A program made the position numbers and the translations under genes. From Prunella strophiata (Eukaryota > Chordata > Aves > Passeriformes > Prunellidae), in NCBI GenBank assembly GCA_036583965.1, contig JAZBQD010000014.1:2460001-2524000 (forward strand): a DNA stretch of 64,000 nt, read 5' to 3'. The notes beneath the pieces are model-generated. The model worked only from the letters and a program-made list of their open reading frames with translations, did no database searches and had not been told where the DNA came from. Below are positions 1 through 13,700 of this stretch, piece after piece. Numbering within the stretch: position 1 is the first letter of the stretch; each line of letters starts with the position of its first letter.

Positions 1-3000
1 TTTTAAAGATAAACAAGCTTGTATCCTTCTTTGGCCAGGACATCACATCTCAAAAGTATGTGTGACAGAGCTGCAGTTTACATTTCATCTGCTCCAGCAG
101 CTGGTTCTGACAGCTGCTAGGAAAGGAGCAGAGTGCTGCTCCCTGCCTGCCTCCATCATTTCTGTAATTCCTGGTTGCAGCAATGGCCTGGGAAAGTTTT
201 TATCTGACGTGGGTAGGTGATAACACAGTGGTCACACTGATGTGAAAAAATGGTGATGTTGGTGTACCATTAGCAGGGTTTGAAAGTTCTTGTCTTCCCC
301 CCCAGGGTTTGTTCTCTCTACCAAAAACCTTCACACTGAGGGATATTCTTTAACTATTCCACACCTTTAACAGAAAGAATTAGTGGCAGTTTTCATATGT
401 CTCAATATATGTATAGTGCAACTTTTGTGATTTTTTTTTTTTTTTTTTTGGGGGGGTGTTTTTTTTGTTAAGCTTCTCTCATTTTTCAGTCCACAAATCA
501 TGACTTTCTTGAGTTTCCCATTGTTTGGCTCCCAGGACCAAGAAGTTAAGAGAAAATCTTAGTCAAGTGAATTTCTGGTGAGAAACGTAAAATTGTAGAA
601 ATTCCCCAAATGATAAAACATCTGCATACATTCACATTTCATTCTAATTTGTTTTTTCAGTATAATATTGTATGTAATATAATATTATTTTTTAAAGTGG
701 TGGCATAAAAGTGATCAAAATTGCTAAGTTCAAACTATGTGCCTTTTTGTTTTTGTTTTTGTTTTTTTTTTTTCTGGAAAGGCTGAATAGGGATTCAAAG
801 ACATAAAAAATGTTTTCATTTGAAATTTTTGTTCTCTTGAAATTTTATTAGAATTGGCATGTTAATTTTAGTAATTTGTCCCAGGGAAATGGATAAATTT
901 TAAATTCTCATTATTGTATTATCATTATCAGCATTTGCAGAGGTTTTTGCATTATTTTTCTGTGTTCTGATAGGTGAACAACAAAATTTAGGAAAAAAAT
1001 CTGTATTTACAAGGGATTTCATCCTGACTCCGTAGCCTGTCCTTTCCCACTTCTCTCAGCTTTAAAAGAACTTCTGGGTATGTTACCAGAGGTCTTTTCT
1101 CTGGAACACTCTGCTGGGAAGAGCTGGCAATCTAAACAAGAGAGAGACAGGGTAGAAATGTTCATGTCACCATTCTGCTAATGGAGTTTGGATAAACACA
1201 CAGAAGTCACCGATTAACCCTGGGACAGAGCCAGCAACTGAACCCTGTGACCCAGACCCTGGGTGCAGCACAGTAAAATCCTGTTTTACTAAGGAGCCTT
1301 GCCATAGGTGGCAGTAAAAACTGGACAATTGGCTGTTTATTTCCTTATGATGGTTTACATCTCTCACCTGTAGCACCAGCACTGAAATACACTTTTAGTC
1401 ACTTCATTGAATAAAGCTATTCTCAGACACAATCTCTTTAACCATTTAGAAACGTTTATTTTCATTATAAAGACATGACATGACACCATTTTCTTAAATC
1501 CCATAAATATTCCTGGTCCTGGTCTGAGAAAAGTAGTTAGTGAAGTGCTGGCCCCTACTCCAAATTGCAAATAAGTTTATTTCTCTACTACAGAAAGATA
1601 CCATTGTAGTGAACAAAGGAACTTCCTTCTATTATTTGTGAACTGCTAAACAAGGAGGCTAAACAATCTATTGCATTATAAACTGTACTCTCGCACCCAG
1701 ATATTCACATACACTGCAAAAGAATTCATGCTTTGTCTGGAGGAAAATGGAGTCCCAGAGGTAATTTCTGGACTGTGTGGGAAATAATGCCTCCTGCAGA
1801 AAATTTATAGCTCTGATTGTTTAATTGAAATGAGAAAATAGAATGTTAAATGTTTTTAACAAAAGCATTCAATTGTTTCATGTTTTTCAGCTGACTCCTA
1901 CCACTGCTAATTTATAGAAATCATAAGTCCTGGACAGAGTTTCAGGTCACTTCACAGGCACTAGTTTGACTAAATTCAACATATTGTTTTGAACACATCA
2001 TAAATTTATTCACTGATTATGCATTTTGTTTGAACTTATTGCTGCTCTACATTGAAAATAACAGATTTCATACCAAATTTCACAAAACATCATTTGGGAA
2101 TAGCATTAGTAAATACAAGAAATGTTTATTTCAGTGTATGACTGGCAGGAAGGGTTGCCTGAGAAACAGCAGATTATTTCTCTTGAGAAGGGTCTTTTCC
2201 ACCTGTGTTGAGATGAAAGTGAATATTGTAGGTGTGACAACCAAGCAGGCAAAACTTGTTCAAGGCTCATTCAGTTCTGGTCCTGGGTGATGCTGGCAGC
2301 CTCCTCAGATGACCCCGCTGTGCTTGGGCTGGAGGCTTCAAATTGATCAGACATCATTTTAGTTGTGAGGCCCCTGCACACTGTTCCCTGCAGGAGCTGC
2401 CCTGGGCACACTGAGCCTGATGGATTTTCTCATCTGTGGGGATGAATTTACAGTGTGGGTAAGCACTGTGCTCATCTGCATGGAAGAGGGGCAACTCTGA
2501 AATGAAATTCAAGTTTTTATAATTTTCTTGAATCAGAACTGAGCATGACTTTTATTTTTTTTTTTCCTGAAAAGAAGCAAGTGTGATTTCCCAGCATGAC
2601 TTAAAAAAAAAAAACAACAACCAAACCCCAAAACAAACCACAAAAAACAACTTCCTGACATATCATTTTCTCTGCTTATCTCAGAGTCCTTCACTTTCAG
2701 GGAGATGCATTAAACCCCATGGTCTTACCTTTACTGTCCTTTCCCTTTCCAGCTGTTCTTGCCTTCTGAGATCTCTGATAATGTTTCTTTGGGGTTTGGG
2801 GGGGATTATCAGCAGGTGCACAATTTCCTTTTTTGCTCTAGCTCCTGGGTCAGTAAAAGGAGCATAAATGCAGCCAGCCTGTTCCACAGCAGCCAAAGCT
2901 CAAGCTTATAAAGCCCATTGAGCTGGGTACATGCTAATGTCAGATAAGGCTAGGTTAGTGATTGTTATTTCTTTGGCTTAATTGATAATAGGAATAATTG

Positions 3001-6000
3001 AAAGTGTAGATAAAATTTAACCCTTTGGACTTAGGTAGGTTTGAGAGGCTGCATTGTTTGCACCTACTGACTCTTTCTGATGAGGTGAATTTTATCCCTC
3101 AGGAAAAAAAAATTATCCCAGCAGTAACACTGAAGAAAACTCCAGTGATATGCAGAGGAATAAAAAGCCTTGTATGCCCTTTAGATCCTCTGTCCCTTTC
3201 TCCTCAAGTCTGAGTGCACTTTTCCTCTGCATAAGATGGCCATTAAACAATGAAAAGCTCAAGGCAGTTGTGGTCTTGCAGTCACCATTTAAGGGATCTT
3301 GGGAGTCAGAGAAGCACTAAATTGCTTATCTAGTGATAAGCCAAAGCTATCATTCACTGCATGGGTTTTGGAGCAGACAAGGGGCTTTTATTAGCTCTGT
3401 GCTTGCAGAGATTCCTCATATTATGGCTTTTTAAATGCATTTAAATCCCTTCTGTTGACCAGTGATGCCCAGAGGAGCTTTTACTGTTTGCTTTGAGGAG
3501 AGCTGTAGATGAATGATGCAGATACAACCAGGTATTTCCCTACAAAATATCTGTCCATCTATAGCTATTCAACTTCTCCTGTTGAGTTAAACTAATAATT
3601 TAAAGATAACCATCAGGCATTTTCCAGCAAACCCCTCACTGAAACAATTGCATGTTTCATAGTTTCCAAAAGCTTCCACAAAAGTCAGCAGATTTATGAT
3701 TTAAAGAAAAACACCCTATCACATTCAACAGCTTGTAAAAACAAACTTCCTCCCCAGTTAGACATTCCCTGATCACAGTGTAAGCTTTTCAAAGGGCAAT
3801 TACTGCACAGGAACTCTTTGAAATGTTTAGTTGAAGGTTTCTTGTTGTCTCAGTGAAGTGCTCACACTGAGTGTGAACTTCTGTTTGCTCTTGGGCTGCA
3901 CTTGCTCACAGTATTAAATGCAGCTCAGTGCTAACAGGTTGTGAAAAAAAGCTGACTTTGAGCAGAGAGGAAACAATCCTCAGCCCCTGAAAACATAGGA
4001 ACTTGTGTAGAAATTCATCATCACTTCTCTGGTAACTCAGCAGGCTTTCAGGGCTGGATTGTGCTTTTGAGAGCTGGTGCTCACCTGCTGGGGGCACAGT
4101 TCCTCCCACATGCTACTCTTGGGAACTGTGAGCAGATCTGGATAAGGAGCAGTTCTTTCCTCCCCAGGAAGCAAGCCCAGCCTTCCAGACAGGACTATTG
4201 CCACAATATTCAGTTTTTCACTTGGACACTGAAAGTGACATGAGGAAAATACAGCCCTAGAGCCAGCCCAGTGCCTGGTTAAAGTTAGGGTGTAAAGTTA
4301 ACAGGGTCTTCATCATCTTACTCCTACTTATTAGAAAAAATATGTGGTCTTAGACAGGTAGCCTCCATTTTCCTAATGCATTTCTCATTTATGGTCCCAA
4401 TGTTTCCCTGTCCCTAGGGACTGAGTCTACTTCAGTCAAAATATGGCAGCAATGTTTGAACTTGCTCATATGGATTGGCTAAAAAAGCCCAGTGAAATCA
4501 AAAATGCTTTCAGTTGCTCAGCAAACCATAGCCCATATAATGCTGCATGCTACTCAGGAATATAACCACAGGAAAATCAGGAAGCTGGGAGATTTCTCAG
4601 AAAACATAACTGGACTCTATTTAACTTATTCTCTGAGGTACCTTTAAAAATTCAGTTATGTAATAAATGTGGTCAGGAATTATTTGTTGAAATGGTTTAT
4701 GTGTGTGTTGGAAAGTGGCACTTCATCAGAACCACAACTTTTTTTCCTGAAATATTATTCCAGTTTCAATAAAACTTTCAACAAGACAGATATTTTAAGT
4801 CCAAGGCAGAATTTGGTGGGCCTGGAACTGGGGCTGGTAGCTGGGGATGTCCATCCAGGAAAAGCTGTTAATCCAGAAAATGTGATAACAGAAACAAATT
4901 AGTGCACATGGCCTGTAATGAGAATTTAACTGGAAATTAAAAGACAATGTGTAGCAATGGGAAGACAAATGTAATGGAACAGATTTCCAATTGAAATAGC
5001 ATGGTCAGGACAAGTGAGGGTGTGGATTCACTAAGTACCTGGTTTCCTTAGGAATCTTTAGCCTCCTCAGTTGCTTTTTCATTTAATTCCTATTCCAATA
5101 GCCCTTGAAACAGATGTTTCAGTTTGCATTATTTGTACTTTTGAAGGAGATGAGAGTAGGGGAAGACAAAGACATTCCTAAAGAGAAAAGGTGATTTACA
5201 TTGTGATTTGCCAGCCACATAATTGACAGTGGTAGCACTCAGCACTGAGAAGAAAAGACATTTAACCATGCATTAATATATGGTACTAATTCTTCTTCAG
5301 AACTTACTGGTTGGGGCTGTAGTTGCTTATTTTTAAATTTGGTTGGTTGCTTGGTTTTTGTATGTTGTAGAACCCTTCCTTTTGACATGAGGAAAAGGAT
5401 GTGTTTGAGAGAAATTTGAAATTTGCTTCTCCTTGGACTGCATCTGCAATTAGAAAAGGAGCCCTCTCCTGAGCAGAAGTGATGAAAGAATATATTAATC
5501 TTAGTGGGGTGCTCAGACATGGCACACCAGGCACCTGGACAGAGAGCTGACAGCCAGGACTAGGCAAATTACTAATTGCAAGTTACTAATTGCTTTCCTT
5601 CAGCTCAGGCTTTTTGTGACCTGTTATGTGGTCACAAGATACATGTGTTAACTCTTAAGTATGTGACTGTAAAATATAGATTTGTCTGTGACAGAGCCAT
5701 GCTAGAATGATGAAGAGAAGCTTCATTTTTCTGCTCTATTACTTTTCTTCACACAGCAGGGTGGTTACATGAAGATGTGAAAAATATTGTGCTGAGGCAA
5801 ATGGGAAGAAAACTTTGAATTCTGTCAAGAGTACCTTTCCAGGATGTGAACTCACCCAAGCAAAATTAATAGTGGGATATAATAAAATGTGGGTTTCCTC
5901 ATAAATATACCTGATCCAGCCTTTAGCTGCCTGCTTACAAAGGTTTGAATTGAACGAGGACTGATCCTAGTATCACTTTCCTTTCAAGGAAATCTATTGG

Positions 6001-6674
6001 GCACATTTTCTTGACTAAGTGCCCACAGTGTTTCTGTGTTTTTGCCATATGGTAGCACAAGAGTTGTTTGATTAAGGACCTTGGAGGTGTTCCTGCTCCC
6101 CAGGAAAAAAAAGTCCCTGGATTCAGGGCAGTACATAATCAGGCTTCTGAAAAGTCATTGTGTTTTTTAAAAGGTAAATGGTAACAAAAGTAAAGAACCA
6201 AAAAATGCCTGGCCTGCCAGTTCTGGAGGTGAATTCTCCCAGAAGCCTTGCTACCACACAGGGAAACTGCAATACCATTTTTGTGCTGAAGAGTAACAGC
6301 AGTCCCACAGTTACTGATACTCTGAGATGCTGACAATGTGAATCCAGAGGTGATGTATGTGTTTCAGCCATTTGGGCTTTTGACCTTTCCAATATTTGTT
6401 TGCCATTTCATTCTCTCACCTGTAACCCAGAGATTTATGGCAGAGCAAACTTATTAATCCTAACAACCGTATTTTCATTTGGAAGCTGGGCTGACTGTCA
6501 ATAAACATCAAAAGGATTCCTTGGCTTTCAGGGAACACCTGTGAAAAGAGAGGGCTCCTGCATCACAGGGCACTGCTGGAGTGAAATATTTATTTATTAT
6601 TTATGTTTATTGTGCTGCAGTTATCTGGCTGGGCTCCTCACACTTTGGGGAGCTGAAGACAAACCTCCTCAAGG
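1..6674. other. Non-coding, mostly single-copy DNA
   Basis: I see no gene here. Open frames are short (under 120 codons), overlap on both strands and match no family I recognise. The sequence is AT-rich with very few CpG. The only simple-sequence features are a T19 run followed by G at 431-456 and a T-rich run near 760-772. Stretches at about 2930-3000 and 3290-3540 look complex and unique, but nothing in them identifies a function. Confidence 0.6.
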
Positions 6675-6755
6675 TTTTTTTTTTTTTTGTTTGTTTGTTT
6701 GTTTTTTTTGGTTTTTTTTTGGTTTTTTTTTTTTTTTTTGTGTGTGTGTGTGTGT
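6675..6755. repeat. T-rich low complexity followed by (TG)n microsatellite
   Basis: Runs of T interrupted by single G or GG (6675-6739) pass directly into about eight TG dinucleotides (6739-6755). The open frames crossing it on both strands (poly-F/V or poly-K/T) are by-products of this composition. Confidence 0.85.
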
Positions 6756-9700
6756 TCTTGGCAAGCTTTTCAATAAGGTCTTCATCTTTTTTATCAATCA
6801 AAAGCAATTTTTAGGGCTGAGTCTACAGCTCCTCCAAAGACAAAGAGTCTTTACAAAGCTGACTGGAGCTGATTTTGGGGAATAAGCTTTGGCCAAAGCC
6901 CATTAAAGTCAGCTGGCATCTTTCCACTGACTTTTGTGTGTTTTGCCTCACATCCTTGGGGCAGAGTGCTGCCACTGTGAGTCACATGAATATATTTTGC
7001 CCCACAATTAATTAAAATTAATTGGATTAATGAAATTAATCACAAGATGAAAATGTTAATCAATATGAGAGTGATGGATTAGCAGAGAATGTTGTCATTG
7101 CCATACATAGTCCATGTTTTGCATTTATCCCTTGACTTTTGTGTTATTTTCTGTTGAAAAAGTAACAATTTTACTTTGTGATTATCCTGCTTGCTTGCAT
7201 TTGCAGTGTCCATTTTTATAATGTTTATGCACCAATTTCTGAGGTTTAGTTGGAGATGCAATCTATATATTTTTAAATTTTCAGCAGTTTATTGAAGAAG
7301 GGAATTGGATGATATAGCAAAAACTTATAACATTTAAGGCCCTAGAATTATTACATAACATTGAAGTGGCCTGAGCTTCAAAAAACAGTGGATAATAATA
7401 TTATAATTTTTTCTATCTGAATGCATTTTTAAAAAATAGTCTTTCATGAAGATTAAGAATCTTGCCAAGAAAGACCTTCAGATTTGACAAGCCATGTTCC
7501 ATCTGTGTGTAGGATTTCTAGGTGCCACTCTTACAGGAATGAAATCCTCTTGGGTGCTAGCAATATAGGTACTCATCCACCTCTAAAATTATTCCATTTT
7601 TTCCCCCTAATTATGCTGCTTACAAACAGCTTAATGCAGCATCAGCTGTGAAGAAATTCATTGGGGTTTGCCACCCACTCTCCAGATGTTATCCCAAGTG
7701 AAGTGTATGTTTTTAGGGAGTGTCTTCCTGGGCAGAGGGGGTTGTCCTGCTGTTCCAAGCCATCCAGCTGGCTCCCATGGCCCTGCCACCTTTTCCCTGT
7801 GCAGTGGAGGTGACTGCAGCACACAGCAGCATTGCCAAGGCTGCTCAGGGCCAGGTGCTGGCAGTGGTGTGACTCCAGTGGAGGTGGCACGTGTCTCTGG
7901 GAGCACTTGAACCACCCCACACTCTTCCCACAATTTCTATTTCTCTGCACTGACACTTCTGGCAGCTGCCTGGACCTGCCTGCCAAGGATTGCCATCCAA
8001 TGAATGTGAGCCCAGCATCCAGTAATAATATTTGATGATATCCATTTCTGGTTATAAACAATTTGCCACAAAACCAAAAAGTACCGGCTGTTCTCAGAAC
8101 TTTTGTTTTTTTTCCTTCCTGCAAATTCGTGCTTCCTTAATCTTCCTAGTTTTTTTTTTTTTTTTTTTTATCAGTTTGTTTTTCAAGCATTTGTTTAATT
8201 TATGAGTTTATTAATTTTCCAAGAACTTTTGCTAGTAGCATGGTTTGCCTGTGTTTTTCCAACAGGAAATGAAATCAAGACTGGTGAATGATGCCAATTG
8301 TCAAAACTTTATTAGCAGCAGAGAAATGTTTTCTGGAGAAAAGTTGAGTTTTACCACCTGTGTTCTCAGTCCTGAAGACAGTTTGCTGTGAGGACTTGGG
8401 CAAATCTCCTCTCAGCACTCCCCCTCTGTGTGACATGGGAATAATGTCTTATAGAAAAAGACCTAGAAAAACAGAGTTGAAAGTAGAAATAGGAAGTCTG
8501 ATAACAGGGATGAAAGCTGTTCTAGCTGAGCCAGATCTTGGAGCCTTGAGGGCTTTACAAATTAGCTTTTGATGTCCAGTTCATCATTCTCAGCCGTTTA
8601 AAAAAATAAGTTAGAAGAATAAAGCCAAACAGAATGTGACAGAATCCTTCACTCACTTTTTACTCAGACAATAACTGGATTTTCAGCCAGAGCTTGCTTA
8701 TGTGCATGCTGAGAAAAAAACTATTAGGGGTCCCTAGAGGGGTAGATAATTTTTTATTGCAATCAGTGAGAGTGTCTGTCTTTTCTGACCATCCACTGCA
8801 TTGGATGGGTTGGACTGAGTTGTACAATAAGAGTAGAAAAAAGGCAAACAACCCCCAAAATTAAATACCACATTACTCAATGGAAATGTGCTTTCCAGTG
8901 TTTTCAGGGTTACCCATGTGGGAGAATGGCAGTTGTTTATTCCAGCTGGATAGCACAAAATGTCTCCTTTTGCCCTGATATTGCTAGGAAAATCATCTTT
9001 CATAAAACATGTTAGTTCTACTGTGAGTTTGTTCTTTTGGGTTTTGTTGGTTGTTTTTTTTTTTTTTTTTTTAATTTTTTGCTTAGATTTATCCTTTGTA
9101 GAATTAATATTAGTCTGCCGATAGATGTAAAAGAACAGAGTGGTGTCCTGGCTTCTGGAGTTTGTGCTTTGAGTCACAAATCCAGGGAGAGGGCAGGACT
9201 GGTTATCACCCCATTCAGCAGTGGCATGGTTTGAAGCTTTGAGAGTGGTGATAGATGGACAAATGCAATATCACAGTGACAGGAACTTTGTTGGAAAACT
9301 CCTCAACAGCAGTGTACTGGCTTTACTGAGGCAAACTAAAGGAGTTATTAATTGGAACCATGTGTATCCATGGCAAAATAAAAGGAAAAAATGTTTGAAG
9401 GAGAGATAGAATCAGATGGGAAGATTGGGTCTAACACATATTTAATGTGATGCTGACAAGCCTGAGCAAATTCACTGGGACACGAAGAATAATCCAAACC
9501 AGCTTTAAGCAAGGTTCTGAAATTGCAAACTATAAAGCTTAGCTTATAGACTGATACACAAACTGATGGCTCTTTGAGGGTTTGGCACCAAGCCATCCAA
9601 GTACTGGATTTACAGCAGATAGGTGAGGGTGTTGCAACTCTCAATCTGCTAGAGGTAATATTAAAAAATATTAAAATAGACTAATACTAACCTTAAAAAC

Positions 9701-12700
9701 AATGCTAAAGTGATACTTTCTCTTCCTGACACCCCCAGTAACAGGGAAAATATGAATACAGGTGCTGCTCTTTCCTTTCACCAGGGAGCTTTTCTCTACT
9801 GGATTGACTCAGTGTCTTTTTATAACAAGTTATTTTGATTGCATTTTCTGCCTACAAAACCTTCTTCTGTAAAATTCTGTGTGGATTTGCATTCCTGGTT
9901 TATTATATGCCTGCTGCAGTTCCTGGTGGGCCTGTAATGTTTACAGGGGGAAAAGAAGAGGGAACTTGTTTGTAGTACTATATTCTTTGTGTGATTTGAC
10001 AGAGAATTAGGGAAGGCTGGTTTGGGTGTGAGAGTTGTGCATGGCTGGCCTGAGATAATGTGCTGTTATTGCATCTACAGGGAGGAAAATCCTTGGAGCT
10101 TTATATAAGCAAAGTCAGGATTTTTTGGTGGCAGTGTGTGGGAATTCACATTTGCTCTCCACCAGAAATTTCATTCTCTTATAAGTTTGGGAGAAAAGCC
10201 ATGCAGGAAGTAAATTTTTTTTTTTTTTTTTCCATACCAGTGGATCCCAAAACACCTTATAAAAGCATACATTTGTAGTAAAACCAGTCTGCCTCTGTAT
10301 GGGCTGCAGCACAAACCACCTAGATGACCATTGCAGAGCAGACTTGCAGACACAAGAATGTTTTTCTCTCCCAGACTTTTTTATCCTTATTAAAACAACC
10401 TACATTATCAATGTACCACAGACATAACCAGAATTGTTGAGGTTTGCCAATTAATTTTGTTAGGATAACCTAAGTTAAGGAGGTAACATCAGATTTACCA
10501 GTCTGGGTTGTACACAGGGATGTCTGGAGCAGTTAAAGCAGTGCAATAGAGAAATGAATTGAGCCCTTTTTAGACAGAGCTGGTTTTTAGTGCCTTTCAC
10601 TGCTATAAAATTCAATGACACATTTGTGAATTACCAATTATGGAATTAAGAACTGCAGTTCTGTGTAGCTCATACTTCAAGGGCTACCTCTTCTGTTAAG
10701 TTAGTCTCCTTGAAAAAACACATTTCAGTCTGAAAAATGTTTCATAGGAAGCAGAGATTCTGCCATAGGGTATTTTTATGAGGAACAGAACCTATTAAGC
10801 ACCTCATGATGTGCAGGCAATTCCAATTACATGAGCAGAATTTTCTGGATTTGCTGGCAAAGTTACATTTCAGTGTTATAGCAAGTGGCCACCAGTGCAC
10901 TTTAAAGCCAAAACAGCATTCAAGTAGTCCCACCCTGGTAATTTTCTAGCCTGGGTTTGGATGCAGTTACTTGGAATTCCACATCCAGTAAAAAAAGGCA
11001 ATAACAACTGGCCTGTTCCTTCTTCCTAGTTCAACAGTATTGTCTTTCTGGAAAACCTACCCTTGTAACTCAAAGCTATATTAAAGGAAAATGGCCAACA
11101 CAATCATCTTGTTAATCTGAACCATATCTCCTTTTAGGAATGCACTGAGAACCAGTAAATGCTGGTTCCTTTTGGTCTCTGTGACGCACACAAGGCAGGG
11201 CAGAGCTGCCCAGCTGCAGTGAACCCACTGCTGAGCTGGGCCAGCAGATTGCTCCATGCTCAAAGCAGATGTTTCTCTTTTAGACTGATGGAGCTCTTGC
11301 AGACCATATCCCTTCCCAAGAGAAAACACCAGCACAGTTGGAAGCTGGAAGGACTCATCTCAATAACGGGAGCAAGGTGCCAGCAGCATCAGCCACAGTT
11401 TATTAATAAAAATCCATGAACAGAACAGCAATTGCATTTTGTTTTAGCTTGTTTAAAAGAAAACCCACATAAAACAACACTTTTTCTTCTCTGTGTGGCC
11501 CTCTTAGTTGTAGTGTTTCTTTGTCCTGTAGCAATAGACTTCTGTGTGAGAGAAGAGGAAATTAATCTCTTGCTATTTGCCTTACTGTTGCTCTGTCAGT
11601 CATAAAATGAGAAAACAATGAATATTTACACAAATTCAGTTTTCTAAAATTCCCATCACATGTGATAGTTTATACTCTGTGTCCTAGGTAAAAATAAGGA
11701 GAACTTCATTATACTTTGAGAGCAGACTGGGTTTGATTTGAGTCTTATACCTGGAAGTGCCTCTTCTAATGTCAGTCCATTCATATTTGTTTGTGTCACA
11801 CTAAGAGAAAAATGCTCATTATATTTCTCCAGGGGAGGAATGACAATGAACAGAGCTAAACTTCTATATTAGACCTTGAATAAGAATTGTTTCCAATTCC
11901 TTGAAACATTCTCTTTCCTCTTGGAACTTTTACATCCCTCTTTGTCTAGTCAATGGCTTTGAGAGCTGCTTTTAAAATGATAATTAATGCTGGGGTTCTT
12001 ATGCAAATGTGACCTGAAACCCGGGGAGCCAAATTTCATAGAAAGGACATAAAAGACAGGAAACTGGGGAACAGTTTGTATTGCTGCATTTCTGTTTTCC
12101 AGAAGCAGTGGCAAAGAACTGAATCTCTTGGAGAAAATGTTTTAAACTTCTGCTGGGTCTGGAACAATGATCTCTCTATATAACAATGATGTCTCTGGGT
12201 TTGGCTTTTTTTTTTTTTTTTCACATTATAATGTAGTTGGGTTCAAACTTTACCCGGCTTCTACAATGCACGTGTTTCTCCTGGAGAGACACAGTGAGGG
12301 GACTTGTTAAGGATTTGATCTACTGGCAAGAAGACAACAGTGAGGACAATTAAGATGTTAGTGTCAGAATCCTCCTTTTCAAAGCATTTAGGGAAGGTAG
12401 AGCACCCAAAAAACCCTCACCACAAAATGGGAACTGCTGCCACTTCCAGCAGCCCTGGTGCTGAGCAGCTTGCTGCTCATTTTCCTTGCTATTGATGTTG
12501 AGTTTTGGGGCAGGTAACACTTATTAGCCCTCACAAGTTCCACAACACAGTGAGTATCACACTGTGACCATCAGCACCAGCTGTAAGGTTTTTTTTTTTT
12601 TTGTCCTGGTGAAACCTCTGTCACTGATGTTGAGTAGGGAAATGAGCAGTTTCCATTATAGTACAATTGAAAGGGAATGGCAAACAACACTGTATCTCAC

Positions 12701-13616
12701 ATTTCATTGGCTGCACAGAAGTGTTGGCTCTTAATAACATCTTCTTAAGATTATTTATATAGTCTATTTGCCATTATCCATATCAGTTCATGCCCTTTGT
12801 GTATTTTAGATAACATTGTTGTGTTTCCTTTGACCTAACATTTGGTGTGCTGTGAACTTGCCAGCAGTGAGAGCACGTTGGCCTTGCCTCTGTCTGATCC
12901 TTTCCCCAAGCTGTTTATTAAGGAGCAACTCATTATTAGGGATTGTAAATCCAGCTTTTGCACTGGAGGTCTCTGCAGCTACACTTGCAAGGGCTCTTTG
13001 CCTGTGCTTCTGCTGTTTAAAATTATATAGGTTGTTTAAATGCTGGGAAATCATTACAGAGTGAAAGGAAAGAAGTCAGGCACAGCTCAGCACCTTTTTC
13101 TGACTGCTTCTGGGGGACTCTGCAGTGGGCAAACCTGAATTTCCCTAGAGGCTGATCTTGCTCAGTTCTGGGAGTTAGGCTTGGTTTTCTCCAGAAAATT
13201 GGCCACCCACGTGAGCTTTAATCAGATCCAAACTCCTTCTGCCAGCTGCATGGGCTCTCCTGACAATTCTGGAGCAGGATCCATGAAGATCCATTTAATA
13301 CATTAACCAGAGCAGCCTGCTGGGTATCTGTGCTATTGAAGAGCTGGGACAAGGCATTAGACAAAACCATCTGAACCAAAAAATGTGTATAGAAAAAACC
13401 TTGAAGCTATCCATCTAATTGCAGCTAAACACTTGAAAAGACCAGGAATGAATATTGGCTGGATGCTAATGACCTGCTGATTGCTAATGATTAAAAATAT
13501 AAGTGAAAGGAGAAAATGCTTTCAGACCCTACAAAGGCTAAGCAATAGCTGTAGCTGCAGAAAGGGGTTCCTGAGTAGATAGGATGCATGACAGTTCTCC
13601 CTGCCTGCCTATAAAA
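6756..13616. other. Non-coding, mostly single-copy DNA
   Basis: No supported gene. The longest frame is 160 codons at 7642-8124 on minus; it lies in a locally GC-richer patch and competes with equally long frames on plus, so it has the look of chance. A TAAT-rich block sits at about 7007-7065. T-runs occur near 8150-8170, 9055-9072, 10214-10231 and 12206-12221, and another near 12590. No transposon was recognised. Confidence 0.55.
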
Positions 13617-13700
13617 GCAAATACAAATAAAAAAAAATACAAATAAAAAACCCCCCAAAAAACCCAAAAAAACAAAAAAACTCACCAAAAAACCAAAAAC
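13617..13700. repeat. A/C-rich low-complexity tract
   Basis: AAATACAAATAAAA-type runs pass into alternating A and C runs. This is the minus-strand equivalent of the T/G tracts found elsewhere in the window. It produces the poly-F/V/G part of the minus-strand frame at 13491-13739, which is therefore not a gene. Confidence 0.8.

Noticed and set aside
7642..8124. 160-codon minus frame
   Set aside because: Cys/His residues suggested a zinc finger, but the spacing is not that of any finger, and frames on plus are also open.
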